This document shows, piece by piece, positions 1 through 7,514 of a stretch of 19,296 bases of DNA; positions within the stretch are counted from its first letter, which is position 1, and each line of letters opens with the position of its first letter. The position numbers were made by a program, and so were the translations under genes. The notes below the pieces were generated by a model. It was not told the origin of the DNA and did no database searches. It saw only the letters and a list, made by a program, of their open reading frames with translations. The DNA is from RGIG5299 sp045542315 (GTDB lineage Bacteria; Bacillota; Clostridia; Oscillospirales; RGIG5299), in the NCBI GenBank assembly GCA_045542315.1, contig JAZQKU010000072.1, positions 1-19,296 on the forward strand. Reading direction: 5' to 3'.

Positions 1-3000
1 GATACCTATTGGTCTGACCACTGCCGTCATACCACCTTCCTTACCAATATCGACGGCGTTGAGATCAAGGACTCTGAAATTGAAAATACTTATAATATGT
101 ATATGGACCTTCGCAGCGAGGTTTACGGAGAAAGAATTTCAAAGAAGCCCGTTTGCCTTATGGACATTGCAACCCTCGGTGCAAAGGCTCTTAAGAAGAA
201 GGGTCTTATGCCCGACCTCGACGAGTCGGAGGAGATAAACGCCTGCTCTGTCAAGATCAAGGTAAACACCGATGACGGTCTTGAGGATTGGCTCCTTATG
301 TTTAAAAACGAGACCCATAACCACCCGACCGAGATCGAACCCTTCGGCGGTGCTGCAACTTGCTTGGGCGGCGCGATACGCGATCCTCTTTCGGGAAGAT
401 CCTACGTTTATCAGGCAATGCGCGTTACCGGCGCTTCAGACCCCAGAAAGCCCATTTCCGAAACTCTCGAGGGTAAGCTCCCCCAGAAAAAGCTCGTTAA
501 TACCGCAGCTGCAGGCTACAGCTCATACGGCAACCAGATAGGTCTTGCTACCGGTCTTGTTGATGAGATATATCATGACGGATACACCGCAAAAAGAATG
601 GAGATCGGTGCCGTTATGGCTGCCGCTCCCATTGAAAACGTTGTAAGAGAGCGTCCCGAGGACGGAGATATTATCATAATCCTCGGCGGACGTACCGGAC
701 GTGACGGCTGCGGCGGCGCAACCGGATCCTCCAAGTCGCATACTCTCGATTCCATTACCACCTGCGGTGCAGAGATTCAAAAGGGTAATCCCCCCACCGA
801 GCGTAAGATCCAGCGCTTGTTCAGAAATGCTGAAGTAACCAAGCTCATCAAGCGTTGCAACGACTTCGGTGCAGGCGGTGTTTCCGTTGCTATCGGTGAG
901 CTTGCAGACGGTCTTATCATAAACCTCGATGCGGTTCCCAAGAAGTATGACGGTCTTGACGGCACCGAGCTTGCTATTTCCGAGTCACAGGAGCGTATGG
1001 CTGTTGTTGTAGCTCCCGAGAATGCAGATAAGTTCATTGAGCTTGCTTACGGCGAAAACCTCGAAGCAACGAGAGTTGCGGTAGTTACAGAAGAAGCACG
1101 TCTTAAGATGCATTGGAACGGTAAGACAATCGTTAACATCTCACGTGATTTTCTTAACTCAAACGGTGCTGTAAAGGTTACCGACGTTTCCGTTCCCGAC
1201 TATGACTTTACCTTTAAGGCAGATGAATTCAAGGGCGACAAGGAGGCATGGGCTTCTGTTCTTTCCGACTTGAACGTTTGCTCAAAGAAAGGTCTTTCCG
1301 AGCGTTTTGACTCAACCATCGGCGCAGGAAGCGTTTTAATGCCCTTCGGCGGCAAGCACCAGCTCACTCCCACCCAGCTTATGGCCGCACATATTCCGGT
1401 GCTTGGCAAATCTACCGACACCGCAAGTGTTATGGCCTATGGATTTGACCCCTACCTTTCTTCAAAAAATCCTTATCTCGGCGCATATTCCGCTATAATC
1501 GAATCTGTTGCAAGGCTTGCTGCAGCAGGTGCAGATCTCAATAAAATGTGGCTTACTCTTCAGGAGTATTTCCCCCGCACAAAGAACGATGCGGCAAGAT
1601 GGGGGCTTCCCTTCTCGGCTCTTCTCGGTGCACTCAAGGCACAGCTTGACCTCGGAATCGGTGCTATCGGCGGTAAGGACTCAATGTCCGGTACCTTTGA
1701 AAATATCGACGTTCCGCCCACCTTGGTCTCGTTTGCAGTTTCGGTTATAAATTCCAATTATATAGTTTCAAACGAGTTCAAAAAGGCAGGAAGCAACGTT
1801 TACCTCTTAAAGCCCGATTACAAGGCAAACGGTATGATCGATGCAGATTCCTTCAAGGCTCTTTGCGCTTCGCTCAAGGAGCTTATCAAGCAGAAGAAGA
1901 TCTACTCCTCCTTTGCTCTCGGATACAAGGGTGTTGCTTCAGCTCTTCCCAAAATGTGCTTCGGCAATATGATAGGCTTTGAGTTTGATCCCTCTTATGA
2001 CGTTAAGACTGCCGCAAACGATCTCTTCGGTTGCTTCATCGTTGAAACTGACGAGGATCTTAACGGTATCTTGCTCGGTAAGACCGCAAATAACGGTGTT
2101 ATCAGATCCGCTCTGGGTGAGATTTCTCTTGACGATGCTGTTTCTGCATGGACCGGCGCGCTTGAATCTGTCTTCCCCACCATGAAGGGTTCCTCTGATG
2201 AGGTCGTTCCCACGATTTCATGCTTCAACGGATATGAGGATAAGCATATTATCCTCAAGAATAAGCCGAAGGTAGTTATCCCTGTGTTCCCCGGAACAAA
2301 CTGTGAATATGACTCGGCAAAGCGCTTCACTATGGCAGGCGCAGAGTGTGAGACTGTCCTTATCGGAAACCTGAGCGAGGCACAGCTTAAGGATTCTATT
2401 GAAAGAATGTCGAAGGCTATCGGTTCCTCACAGATAATTATGTTCCCCGGCGGATTCTCCGGCGGTGACGAGCCCGAGGGCTCCGGCAAATTCATTGCCT
2501 CATTCTTCAGAAACGAGCAGCTCAAAAACGATATTCACGACTTCTTAAACAAGAGAAACGGTCTTGTTTTGGGTATCTGCAACGGTTTCCAGGCTCTTAT
2601 CAAGCTCGGACTTTTACCCTACGGTGAAATTAAGGATATGACCGAGGATTCACCCACTCTTACCTTTAATACCATCGGCAGACATCAGTCTATGATCGTC
2701 CGCACGAGAGTTGCAACGAATGCTTCTCCCTGGCTTTCCAAGGTGAAGGTCGGCGACGTTTACAACGTTGCCATCTCTCACGGCGAAGGCAGATTCATTG
2801 CAAACAATAACGCTCTTATCAACCTCTCCGATAACGGACAGGTCGCTACTCAGTACGTTGACCTCGACGGAAATCCCACAATGAAAATGCCCTTTAACCC
2901 CAACGCTTCTCTTATGGCTATTGAAGGTATCATCAGCCCCGACGGCAAGGTATTCGGCAAGATGGGACACGTTGAAAGAAGCGGAGAAAACATCTTCAAA

Positions 3001-3060
3001 AACGTTCCCGGCGAATATGATATGCACATTTTTGAAGCCGGTGTTGAATATTTTAAATAA
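1..3060 (+). CDS. purL: Phosphoribosylformylglycinamidine synthase, fused PurL/PurQ form (5' end outside window)
   Basis: Catalyses the ATP- and glutamine-dependent conversion of FGAR to FGAM in purine synthesis, in the cytoplasm. The frame is open from base 1, where it encodes the PurL motif DTYWSDHCRHTTF, so the gene begins upstream; 1019 residues are visible, and single-chain enzymes of this type are usually about 1200-1300 residues, so roughly 200 are missing. The ATP-binding synthase half shows KNETHNHPTEIEPFGG near fragment residues 100-120 and a second synthase repeat with IGGKDSMSG. The C-terminal class I glutamine amidotransferase domain starts near base 2263 (VIPVFPGTNCEYD). It keeps the nucleophile Cys in GICNGF (codon 2578-2580) and the His and Glu of SHGEGRF (codons at 2779 and 2785). 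The fusion of synthase and glutaminase on one chain contrasts with the separate PurS/PurQ/PurL of Bacillus. It is followed after 13 bases by a small gene and is probably co-transcribed with it. Confidence 0.97.
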   Translation, partial: DTYWSDHCRHTTFLTNIDGVEIKDSEIENTYNMYMDLRSEVYGERISKKPVCLMDIATLGAKALKKKGLMPDLDESEEINACSVKIKVNTDDGLEDWLLMFKNETHNHPTEIEPFGGAATCLGGAIRDPLSGRSYVYQAMRVTGASDPRKPISETLEGKLPQKKLVNTAAAGYSSYGNQIGLATGLVDEIYHDGYTAKRMEIGAVMAAAPIENVVRERPEDGDIIIILGGRTGRDGCGGATGSSKSHTLDSITTCGAEIQKGNPPTERKIQRLFRNAEVTKLIKRCNDFGAGGVSVAIGELADGLIINLDAVPKKYDGLDGTELAISESQERMAVVVAPENADKFIELAYGENLEATRVAVVTEEARLKMHWNGKTIVNISRDFLNSNGAVKVTDVSVPDYDFTFKADEFKGDKEAWASVLSDLNVCSKKGLSERFDSTIGAGSVLMPFGGKHQLTPTQLMAAHIPVLGKSTDTASVMAYGFDPYLSSKNPYLGAYSAIIESVARLAAAGADLNKMWLTLQEYFPRTKNDAARWGLPFSALLGALKAQLDLGIGAIGGKDSMSGTFENIDVPPTLVSFAVSVINSNYIVSNEFKKAGSNVYLLKPDYKANGMIDADSFKALCASLKELIKQKKIYSSFALGYKGVASALPKMCFGNMIGFEFDPSYDVKTAANDLFGCFIVETDEDLNGILLGKTANNGVIRSALGEISLDDAVSAWTGALESVFPTMKGSSDEVVPTISCFNGYEDKHIILKNKPKVVIPVFPGTNCEYDSAKRFTMAGAECETVLIGNLSEAQLKDSIERMSKAIGSSQIIMFPGGFSGGDEPEGSGKFIASFFRNEQLKNDIHDFLNKRNGLVLGICNGFQALIKLGLLPYGEIKDMTEDSPTLTFNTIGRHQSMIVRTRVATNASPWLSKVKVGDVYNVAISHGEGRFIANNNALINLSDNGQVATQYVDLDGNPTMKMPFNPNASLMAIEGIISPDGKVFGKMGHVERSGENIFKNVPGEYDMHIFEAGVEYFK

Positions 3061-3073
3061 GCGGTGACTTTTA

Positions 3074-3379
3074 ATGGGTTTCTTTAAAAAAAGGAACGAC
3101 AAAGCAATATCGAAAAATACCGCAAAGGCCATTCATGGCAGGCACGTTGACTATGCAGTCCTTCGCGACCCTACCGACTACAGTGAAACTGTGGTAGGGC
3201 GCGACGGATACATAAGCATAATTAACGGCGAGGTCATCGTGCATTGTGAAGGCAAGGACCTTTACAAGGAAAAGCTTGAAAACGCCCGTGTTTGGGAGCT
3301 TATGAGCCTAAACGGCGCCGCCTTTGATATGAATGACGGAAGGACCTTAGTGGCATACTACTCTTATTACAGAAAATAA
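3074..3379 (+). CDS. Hypothetical 101-residue protein
   Basis: I do not recognise this protein. It is a small soluble-looking polypeptide with a basic N-terminus (MGFFKKRNDK), no signal peptide and no membrane segment. The middle (VVGRDGYISIINGEVIVHCEGK) looks like short beta strands, and the C-terminus ends in an aromatic stretch (AYYSYYRK). The start at 3074 is preceded by GGTGA about 7 bases upstream, and the gene sits 13 bases after purL and 12 bases before the permease gene, so all three probably share a transcript. Codon use resembles the neighbours, which supports a real gene. The context suggests nothing specific about function. A strong stem-loop lies within the coding sequence (3169-3199). 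Confidence 0.75.
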   Translation: MGFFKKRNDKAISKNTAKAIHGRHVDYAVLRDPTDYSETVVGRDGYISIINGEVIVHCEGKDLYKEKLENARVWELMSLNGAAFDMNDGRTLVAYYSYYRK

Positions 3380-3391
3380 AGGTGTGATATT

Positions 3392-4696
3392 ATGAAATTA
3401 CCTGAAAAGAAAGCAATACCTTATTTTATTTACGGAATTGTTTCCGTTGTTATCTGCTACGTTTTGGTAAGCTTGTTTAAGCTGCTTCCGGGCGCAGTTA
3501 TGAGTGTAATTGATATTTTTCTTTCATATCTTGCTCCTTTTATTTACGGCTTCGGCATTGCATTTATTTTCACACCGATTATAAATAAGCTTGAGCACAA
3601 GGTGTTACCTAAGATAAAAACCAAGAAGCCGCACAGAAAGCTATGGCGAGTCCTTGCATTGCTTATTACCTATCTTTCCGCTCTCATTATTATCGGCATT
3701 CTTTTTGTGATAGTTACCCCTGAGCTTATTTCTTCCATTGAAACTCTGATTGCAAATATCAGCGGTTACGTTACCACCATTTCAACCTATTTACAGGATA
3801 TTTTTCACAGCGATAACGATATTGTAAACGGTTTTCTCGAAATACTTCCCGAGCTGCAAAATCAAATAACCAAGTTTCTTACAGATACAGTTATGAATTT
3901 TAAAAATCTGCAGTCTGTTTTTGAGCTTGGCAAAGGATTGATTACGGGAATTATCAATATCTTTGTAGGTATTGTAATTTCAATCTATATCCTTATGGAC
4001 AAGGATATTCTTAAAGCAAGATTCAAAAAGTTTATTTATGCTGTTTTGCCGCCCTCCGTTACAAAAAAGATCATCTACTGGTTCAGTTTTTCGGCGGTAA
4101 GCTTTTCAAATTACATTTCCGGATCTTTGCTTTCTTCGCTTATGGTCGGTATTATCTGCTTTATATTTATGACGATATTCGGCTGGCCCTTCCCGCTTCT
4201 TATAAGTGTTGTAATAGCTATTACAAATCTTATTCCCTTCTTCGGACCTATTATCGGTGCTATCCCCTCGGCAATCATCATTTTCGTTAACGATCCGCTT
4301 GCTTCTCTCTTCTTTATAATATTCATTCTTGCATTACAGCAGGTCGAAGGAAACATTATCGGTCCCCATATTATCGGCGATTCCGTTGGGCTTTCTCCCA
4401 TCTGGATCATCTTCTCGATCCTGCTCTTCGGAGGACTTTTCGGCGTTGCGGGTATGATTCTCGGTATCCCCGTATTTACTGTAATTTACGCAATTTGCAG
4501 AACACTTTTGAACAGATCTCTTGAAAAGAAGGGGCTTCCTACCGATGCCACCGAATATATGACGGCAAACGCAAGAAAATACAATCTTGAGAACGCCGAG
4601 CGTCTTGCTTCAAAAAGGCGTTTTACCGACTTCATAAAAGAAATGTTCAACGACAAAGCAAAGCACGACGATAACGATTCAAATGATAAACAGTAA
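3392..4696 (+). CDS. AI-2E family transporter (PerM/TqsA/YdgG-type permease)
   Basis: A 434-residue polytopic membrane protein of the AI-2E transporter family (formerly UPF0118/DUF20). Members include TqsA, which exports autoinducer-2, and Na+/H+ antiporters, so the substrate cannot be told from sequence. Hydrophobic segments lie near residues 9-30, 35-58, 85-110, 183-203, 235-260, 265-290, 300-320 and 335-370, with a long extracytoplasmic or amphipathic stretch between the third and fourth. The family signature is in the C-terminal half: NLIPFFGPIIGAIPS, then LQQVEGNIIGPHIIGDSVGL and a glycine-rich GGLFGVAGMILGIP. The last 60 residues are charged and cytoplasmic. The start has a good AAGGTG site 8 bases upstream. 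It is the last gene of the purL transcript, closed by a strong terminator 12 bases downstream. Confidence 0.93.
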   Translation: MKLPEKKAIPYFIYGIVSVVICYVLVSLFKLLPGAVMSVIDIFLSYLAPFIYGFGIAFIFTPIINKLEHKVLPKIKTKKPHRKLWRVLALLITYLSALIIIGILFVIVTPELISSIETLIANISGYVTTISTYLQDIFHSDNDIVNGFLEILPELQNQITKFLTDTVMNFKNLQSVFELGKGLITGIINIFVGIVISIYILMDKDILKARFKKFIYAVLPPSVTKKIIYWFSFSAVSFSNYISGSLLSSLMVGIICFIFMTIFGWPFPLLISVVIAITNLIPFFGPIIGAIPSAIIIFVNDPLASLFFIIFILALQQVEGNIIGPHIIGDSVGLSPIWIIFSILLFGGLFGVAGMILGIPVFTVIYAICRTLLNRSLEKKGLPTDATEYMTANARKYNLENAERLASKRRFTDFIKEMFNDKAKHDDNDSNDKQ

Positions 4697-4707
4697 TTAA
4701 ATATAGA

Positions 4708-4738
4708 CGGCAACAGCTTATAGCTGTTGCCGTTTTTT
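4708..4738 (+). terminator. Rho-independent terminator of the purL-permease unit
   Basis: An 11-bp perfect stem, CGGCAACAGCT paired with AGCTGTTGCCG around a TAT loop, is followed at once by six T residues on the plus strand. It lies 12 bases after the permease stop and between convergent genes. The T-tract overlaps the dpaB stop codon on the other strand. Read on the minus strand, the same stem follows the dpaB stop directly but is trailed only by TCTATATTT, so it may stop dpaB transcripts less efficiently. Confidence 0.9.
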
Positions 4739-5309
4739 ATATCAGAGGCTGAAGCTGTTTTCCCTTCAAAGCTTCCTTTACGGTAAGGGAAGCCAATGAA
4801 AAATCGGATATCAGGGACGTGGGCTTTTTTTGCGGATCATCCTGACGGTATGGAACAAAATATATATTTTTAGTATTTTGAAGCGCGGCAATATTTTTGT
4901 AGTTTGCCGCCATTGCATCGTTGGTTGAAATTGCAATTATAAGCGGTCTTCCGTTTCGAAGGTGCCCCTTTGCCGCCATGGTAACCGGTGTATCGGTTAT
5001 GCCAAGGGCAAGCTTTGCCGCAGTATTTCCCGTGCAAGGCATTATCAGCATAGCGTCACAAAGACCTTTTGCTCCGATAGGTTCGGCTGCGGGAATGGTG
5101 TGTATTATCTTTTTTTCCGTTATTTCCTCTATTGCTTCGATGAATTCGCTTCTTTTGCCAAAGCGAGTATCTGTTTCATAGGCATTATAAGACATTATTG
5201 GCATAATATCGTATTCGTCTGTAAGCTCTTTAAGCCTTGCAACCGATTCCTTGAAGGTGCAAAACGATCCGGTGAGAGCATATCCGAGCACAAGCTTACC
5301 GTTGTTCAT
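4737..5309 (-). CDS. dpaB: Dipicolinate synthase subunit B
   Basis: Second subunit of dipicolinate synthase (SpoVFB), a flavoprotein-fold partner of DpaA. Together they make dipicolinic acid from a lysine-pathway intermediate in the mother cell, for loading into the spore core. The 190-residue product begins MNNGKLVLGYALTGSFCTF, the characteristic SpoVFB N-terminus, and carries MPCTGNTAAKLALGITDTPV and AAKGHLRNGRP; Bacillus SpoVFB is about 200 residues. The start at 5309 is chosen because GAGGAGG lies 5 bases upstream. The reading frame stays open further upstream, but that extension would overlap dpaA heavily. ATG and the dpaA TGA overlap as ATGA, indicating translational coupling. It is the last gene before the convergent permease gene. 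In Bacillus spoVFAB precedes asd-dapG-dapA; here no lysine-pathway gene is adjacent. Confidence 0.95.
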   Translation of the reverse strand: MNNGKLVLGYALTGSFCTFKESVARLKELTDEYDIMPIMSYNAYETDTRFGKRSEFIEAIEEITEKKIIHTIPAAEPIGAKGLCDAMLIMPCTGNTAAKLALGITDTPVTMAAKGHLRNGRPLIIAISTNDAMAANYKNIAALQNTKNIYFVPYRQDDPQKKPTSLISDFSLASLTVKEALKGKQLQPLI

Positions 5310-6148
5310 ATTTCCTCCTCCAAAATTCTTATAACGGTTTTCGCTATTATTTCTCCGCTTGTTCTTGGGGCAACCTTTCCCGGAAGTGAAAGCGCCCATA
5401 TTACCTTTTTTCCAAGAAGCGCGGCTTCTTCCATATCAACGCCGCCGGGCTTCGAAGCAAGGTCGATAATTACCGTATCTTCTGATATTTCCAGAAGCTC
5501 GGGTTTATTAAACACTCTTACAGGCACGGTATTGAATATGCAATCGAATTTATAAAGGCTTTCAGTAAGTTTTTTAAAGCAAAGCGGTGTGTAGCCGCTT
5601 TCCTCTATCCATGCAAGGTCGGATTGCTTTCTTGCCGCTACCGTGACGTTTGCACCGAGTGCCTTTAATCGCGATGCCAGTGCCTTACTTACTCTTCCGT
5701 AGCCGGTAATAAGACAATTCATTTTAAACACGGTTGACGGCAGCTCGTTTATTGCTATTTCTATTGCGCCCTCAGCCGTGGGGACTGCATTCATAACCGA
5801 CACCTCTTCGCGCTCTATGTAGTCGAAGCATTCAGCCGCAAAAAGGTCTTTAATTGAATTAAGCTTTCCGCCGAATATAATTTTAACGTCTTTTGCCTCT
5901 GCTGCAATCTCCGAAACCGATATTTTAACGTTACAAAGCGGTGCGTTGACATTAACGCCGTCGGTTGTTACGGGTACGGGCAGAACAATCGCAAATGCGC
6001 CCGTAATTGCGTTGTGAAGAGTTTTCTCACAGTTATCGAGAAATTTATCAAAGCCAAAATATTTTACGTTATAGCCGTGTTTCATAAGCGATCTTATAAG
6101 GTATATCTGTCGCATATCTCCGCCTATAACGGAAATTGTTTTTTCCAT
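5306..6148 (-). CDS. dpaA: Dipicolinate synthase subunit A
   Basis: Catalytic, NAD(P)-binding subunit of dipicolinate synthase (SpoVFA), 280 residues against about 297 in Bacillus. The N-terminus has the family motif SVIGGDMRQIYLIRSLMKHG. A Rossmann nucleotide-binding motif, LITGYGRVSKALASRLKALG, begins near residue 145, and VIIDLASKPGGVD lies near residue 230. The start at 6148 follows GGAGGT by 9 bases. It overlaps dpaB by four bases and lies 65 bases after clpX. The gene marks the organism as a spore former. Regulation appears unusual: the ribosome binding site is complementary to a segment just upstream, and a candidate sigma-K/sigma-E promoter sits between the two (separate entries). Function is sure; the regulatory reading is inference. 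Confidence 0.95.
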   Translation of the reverse strand: MEKTISVIGGDMRQIYLIRSLMKHGYNVKYFGFDKFLDNCEKTLHNAITGAFAIVLPVPVTTDGVNVNAPLCNVKISVSEIAAEAKDVKIIFGGKLNSIKDLFAAECFDYIEREEVSVMNAVPTAEGAIEIAINELPSTVFKMNCLITGYGRVSKALASRLKALGANVTVAARKQSDLAWIEESGYTPLCFKKLTESLYKFDCIFNTVPVRVFNKPELLEISEDTVIIDLASKPGGVDMEEAALLGKKVIWALSLPGKVAPRTSGEIIAKTVIRILEEEI

Positions 6149-6155
6149 AAAAATT

Positions 6156-6201
6156 TTACCTCCGTATCAGCATATTACATTCTATGCAAACACGGAGGTA
6201 A
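6156..6201 (-). promoter_or_regulatory. Inverted repeat masking the dpaA ribosome binding site
   Basis: On the minus strand TTACCTCCGT (6201-6192) is a perfect 10-base complement of ACGGAGGTAA (6165-6156), which contains the dpaA Shine-Dalgarno sequence. With two G-U pairs and one A-U pair the RNA stem can extend to 13 pairs (6189-6201 with 6156-6168) around a 20-base loop. The upstream arm starts 12 bases after the clpX stop codon. In RNA reading through from clpX the dpaA site would be paired; RNA starting inside the loop would leave it free. The stem is followed after two A residues by five T, so it might also act as a weak clpX terminator. The complementarity is visible in the sequence; the regulatory role is inferred. 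Confidence 0.55.
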
Positions 6202-6206
6202 TTGTT
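6179..6206 (-). promoter_or_regulatory. Candidate sporulation (sigma-K or sigma-E) promoter of dpaAB
   Basis: Minus-strand AACA (6206-6203), a 16-base gap and CATAGAATG (6186-6178) resemble the sigma-K consensus mACm-N16-CATAnnnTA with one mismatch. CATAGAAT also matches seven of eight bases of the sigma-E -10 (CATACAMT), but the matching -35 is poor. The predicted start near 6172 gives a leader of about 25 bases before the dpaA ATG. spoVF is a sigma-K gene in Bacillus, which favours this reading. A short-motif match, so only moderately sure. Confidence 0.5.
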
Positions 6207-6213
6207 TAAGGTT

Positions 6214-7464
6214 TTATTTTATTACAGGAGTGCCGTTTCCGTCTATTACGTCTTTTGTGATCATTACCTCTGAAACGGTATCCGTTGAAGGAAGGTCAAA
6301 CATTATTTCGGTCATAATGTTTTCCAAAACGCTGCGAAGTCCGCGTGCGCCCATATTTCTTTCCTTTGCCTTTTTCGCAACGGTGTAAAGAGCTTCCTCT
6401 TCAAAGGTGAGCTTGATATTATCAAATCCAAAAAGCTTCTGATACTGCTTTACAAGCGAGTTTTTGGGCTCGGTGAGTATCTTTACAAAGGCTTCCTCGT
6501 CAAGATCTCCGACTGATGTGATCACGGGGAGTCTTCCGACGAGCTCAGGGATAAGGCCGTATTTAATAAGGTCGTGAGGCATTACTTTTTGATAAAATTC
6601 GCTCTTTGTGTCGGTTGATTTCGATTCGAGATTTGAATTAAATCCCATTGAGCTTTTATTTACACGCTTTTCAACGATCTTCTCAATGCCGTCGAATGCG
6701 CCGCCGCAGATAAAGAGGATATTGGAGGTATCAAGTCTTATATATTCCTGCTGCGGGTGCTTTCTGCCACCCTGCGGAGGTACGTTTGCAACGGTACCCT
6801 CTACTATCTTGAGAAGCGCCTGCTGAACGCCCTCCCCGCTTACGTCACGCGTTATGGAGGGGTTTTCGCTTTTCCTTGCGATCTTATCGATCTCGTCAAC
6901 GTAAATTATTCCGTGAGCCGCCTTCTTTAAATCAAAATCGGCTGCCTGAATTAGTCTTAAAAGGATATTTTCAACGTCCTCGCCAACGTAACCTGCCTCG
7001 GTTAAGGTAGTGGCGTCGGCTATTGCAAAGGGAACGTTTAACGTTTTGGCAAGCACCTGCGCCATAAGAGTCTTTCCGCAGCCCGAAGGGCCAAGCAACA
7101 GCACGTTGCTCTTCTGAAGCTCAACGTCGTCACCGTCGTCAAGTGAGTTGATTCTCTTATAATGATTATAAACCGCAACGGAAAGCGCCTTTTTCGCTTT
7201 ATCCTGACCGATAACGTAGTTATCAAGAACTGCCTTTATCTCGTGAGGACGCATAAGCTTTACCGTTTCCTTTGCAGCGGTATCGGGAGATGCGCTCATT
7301 TCCTCCTCGGCGATAAGCTCCATATCCTCGGTGTCGTATATTCCCTGCTTATTAAGGCATTCCTGACAGATATATATTCCGTTGTAATACATAAAAAAGC
7401 AACCGCTTTCGGGGCCTGCACCGCAGACGGAGCAACGGATATCTTCTTTTCCTTTATTGTTCAT
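6214..7464 (-). CDS. clpX: ATP-dependent Clp protease ATP-binding subunit ClpX
   Basis: AAA+ unfoldase that feeds substrates to ClpP. The 416-residue product has, in order: the N-terminal C4 zinc-binding domain (Cys11, Cys14, Cys33, Cys36); Walker A GPSGCGKT (125-132); Walker B IIYVDEID (186-193); the substrate pore loop GYVGED (158-163); and the sensor 2 motif GARGLRS (372-378). The ClpP-docking loop, usually IGF, reads MGF at 273-275, a conservative change. The start at 7464 is preceded by AGAGGT about 7 bases upstream; an open extension to 7485 has no ribosome binding site and would overlap this one. It follows clpP after 50 bases containing a stem-loop and precedes dpaA. In many Firmicutes lon follows; here the sporulation genes do. 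Confidence 0.98.
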   Translation of the reverse strand: MNNKGKEDIRCSVCGAGPESGCFFMYYNGIYICQECLNKQGIYDTEDMELIAEEEMSASPDTAAKETVKLMRPHEIKAVLDNYVIGQDKAKKALSVAVYNHYKRINSLDDGDDVELQKSNVLLLGPSGCGKTLMAQVLAKTLNVPFAIADATTLTEAGYVGEDVENILLRLIQAADFDLKKAAHGIIYVDEIDKIARKSENPSITRDVSGEGVQQALLKIVEGTVANVPPQGGRKHPQQEYIRLDTSNILFICGGAFDGIEKIVEKRVNKSSMGFNSNLESKSTDTKSEFYQKVMPHDLIKYGLIPELVGRLPVITSVGDLDEEAFVKILTEPKNSLVKQYQKLFGFDNIKLTFEEEALYTVAKKAKERNMGARGLRSVLENIMTEIMFDLPSTDTVSEVMITKDVIDGNGTPVIK

Positions 7465-7482
7465 ATAACTACCTCTTACGAA

Positions 7483-7508
7483 CAAAGCAGGCGAAAATGC
7501 CTGCTTTG
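7483..7508 (-). other. Intercistronic stem-loop between clpP and clpX
   Basis: CAAAGCAGGC pairs perfectly with GCCTGCTTTG around a six-base loop, 10 bp in all, starting 6 bases after the clpP stop and ending 7 bases before the clpX ribosome binding site. On the minus strand it is trailed by TTCGTAAG rather than a T-run, so it is not a typical terminator. It more likely limits read-through, stabilises the clpP 3' end, or marks an RNA processing site. Confidence 0.5.
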
Positions 7509-7514
7509 ATTACG

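Noticed and set aside
4962..5555. A 197-codon plus-strand frame opposite dpaA/dpaB
   Set aside because: Antisense shadow of two well-supported genes; composition is cysteine/phenylalanine-rich without family motifs.
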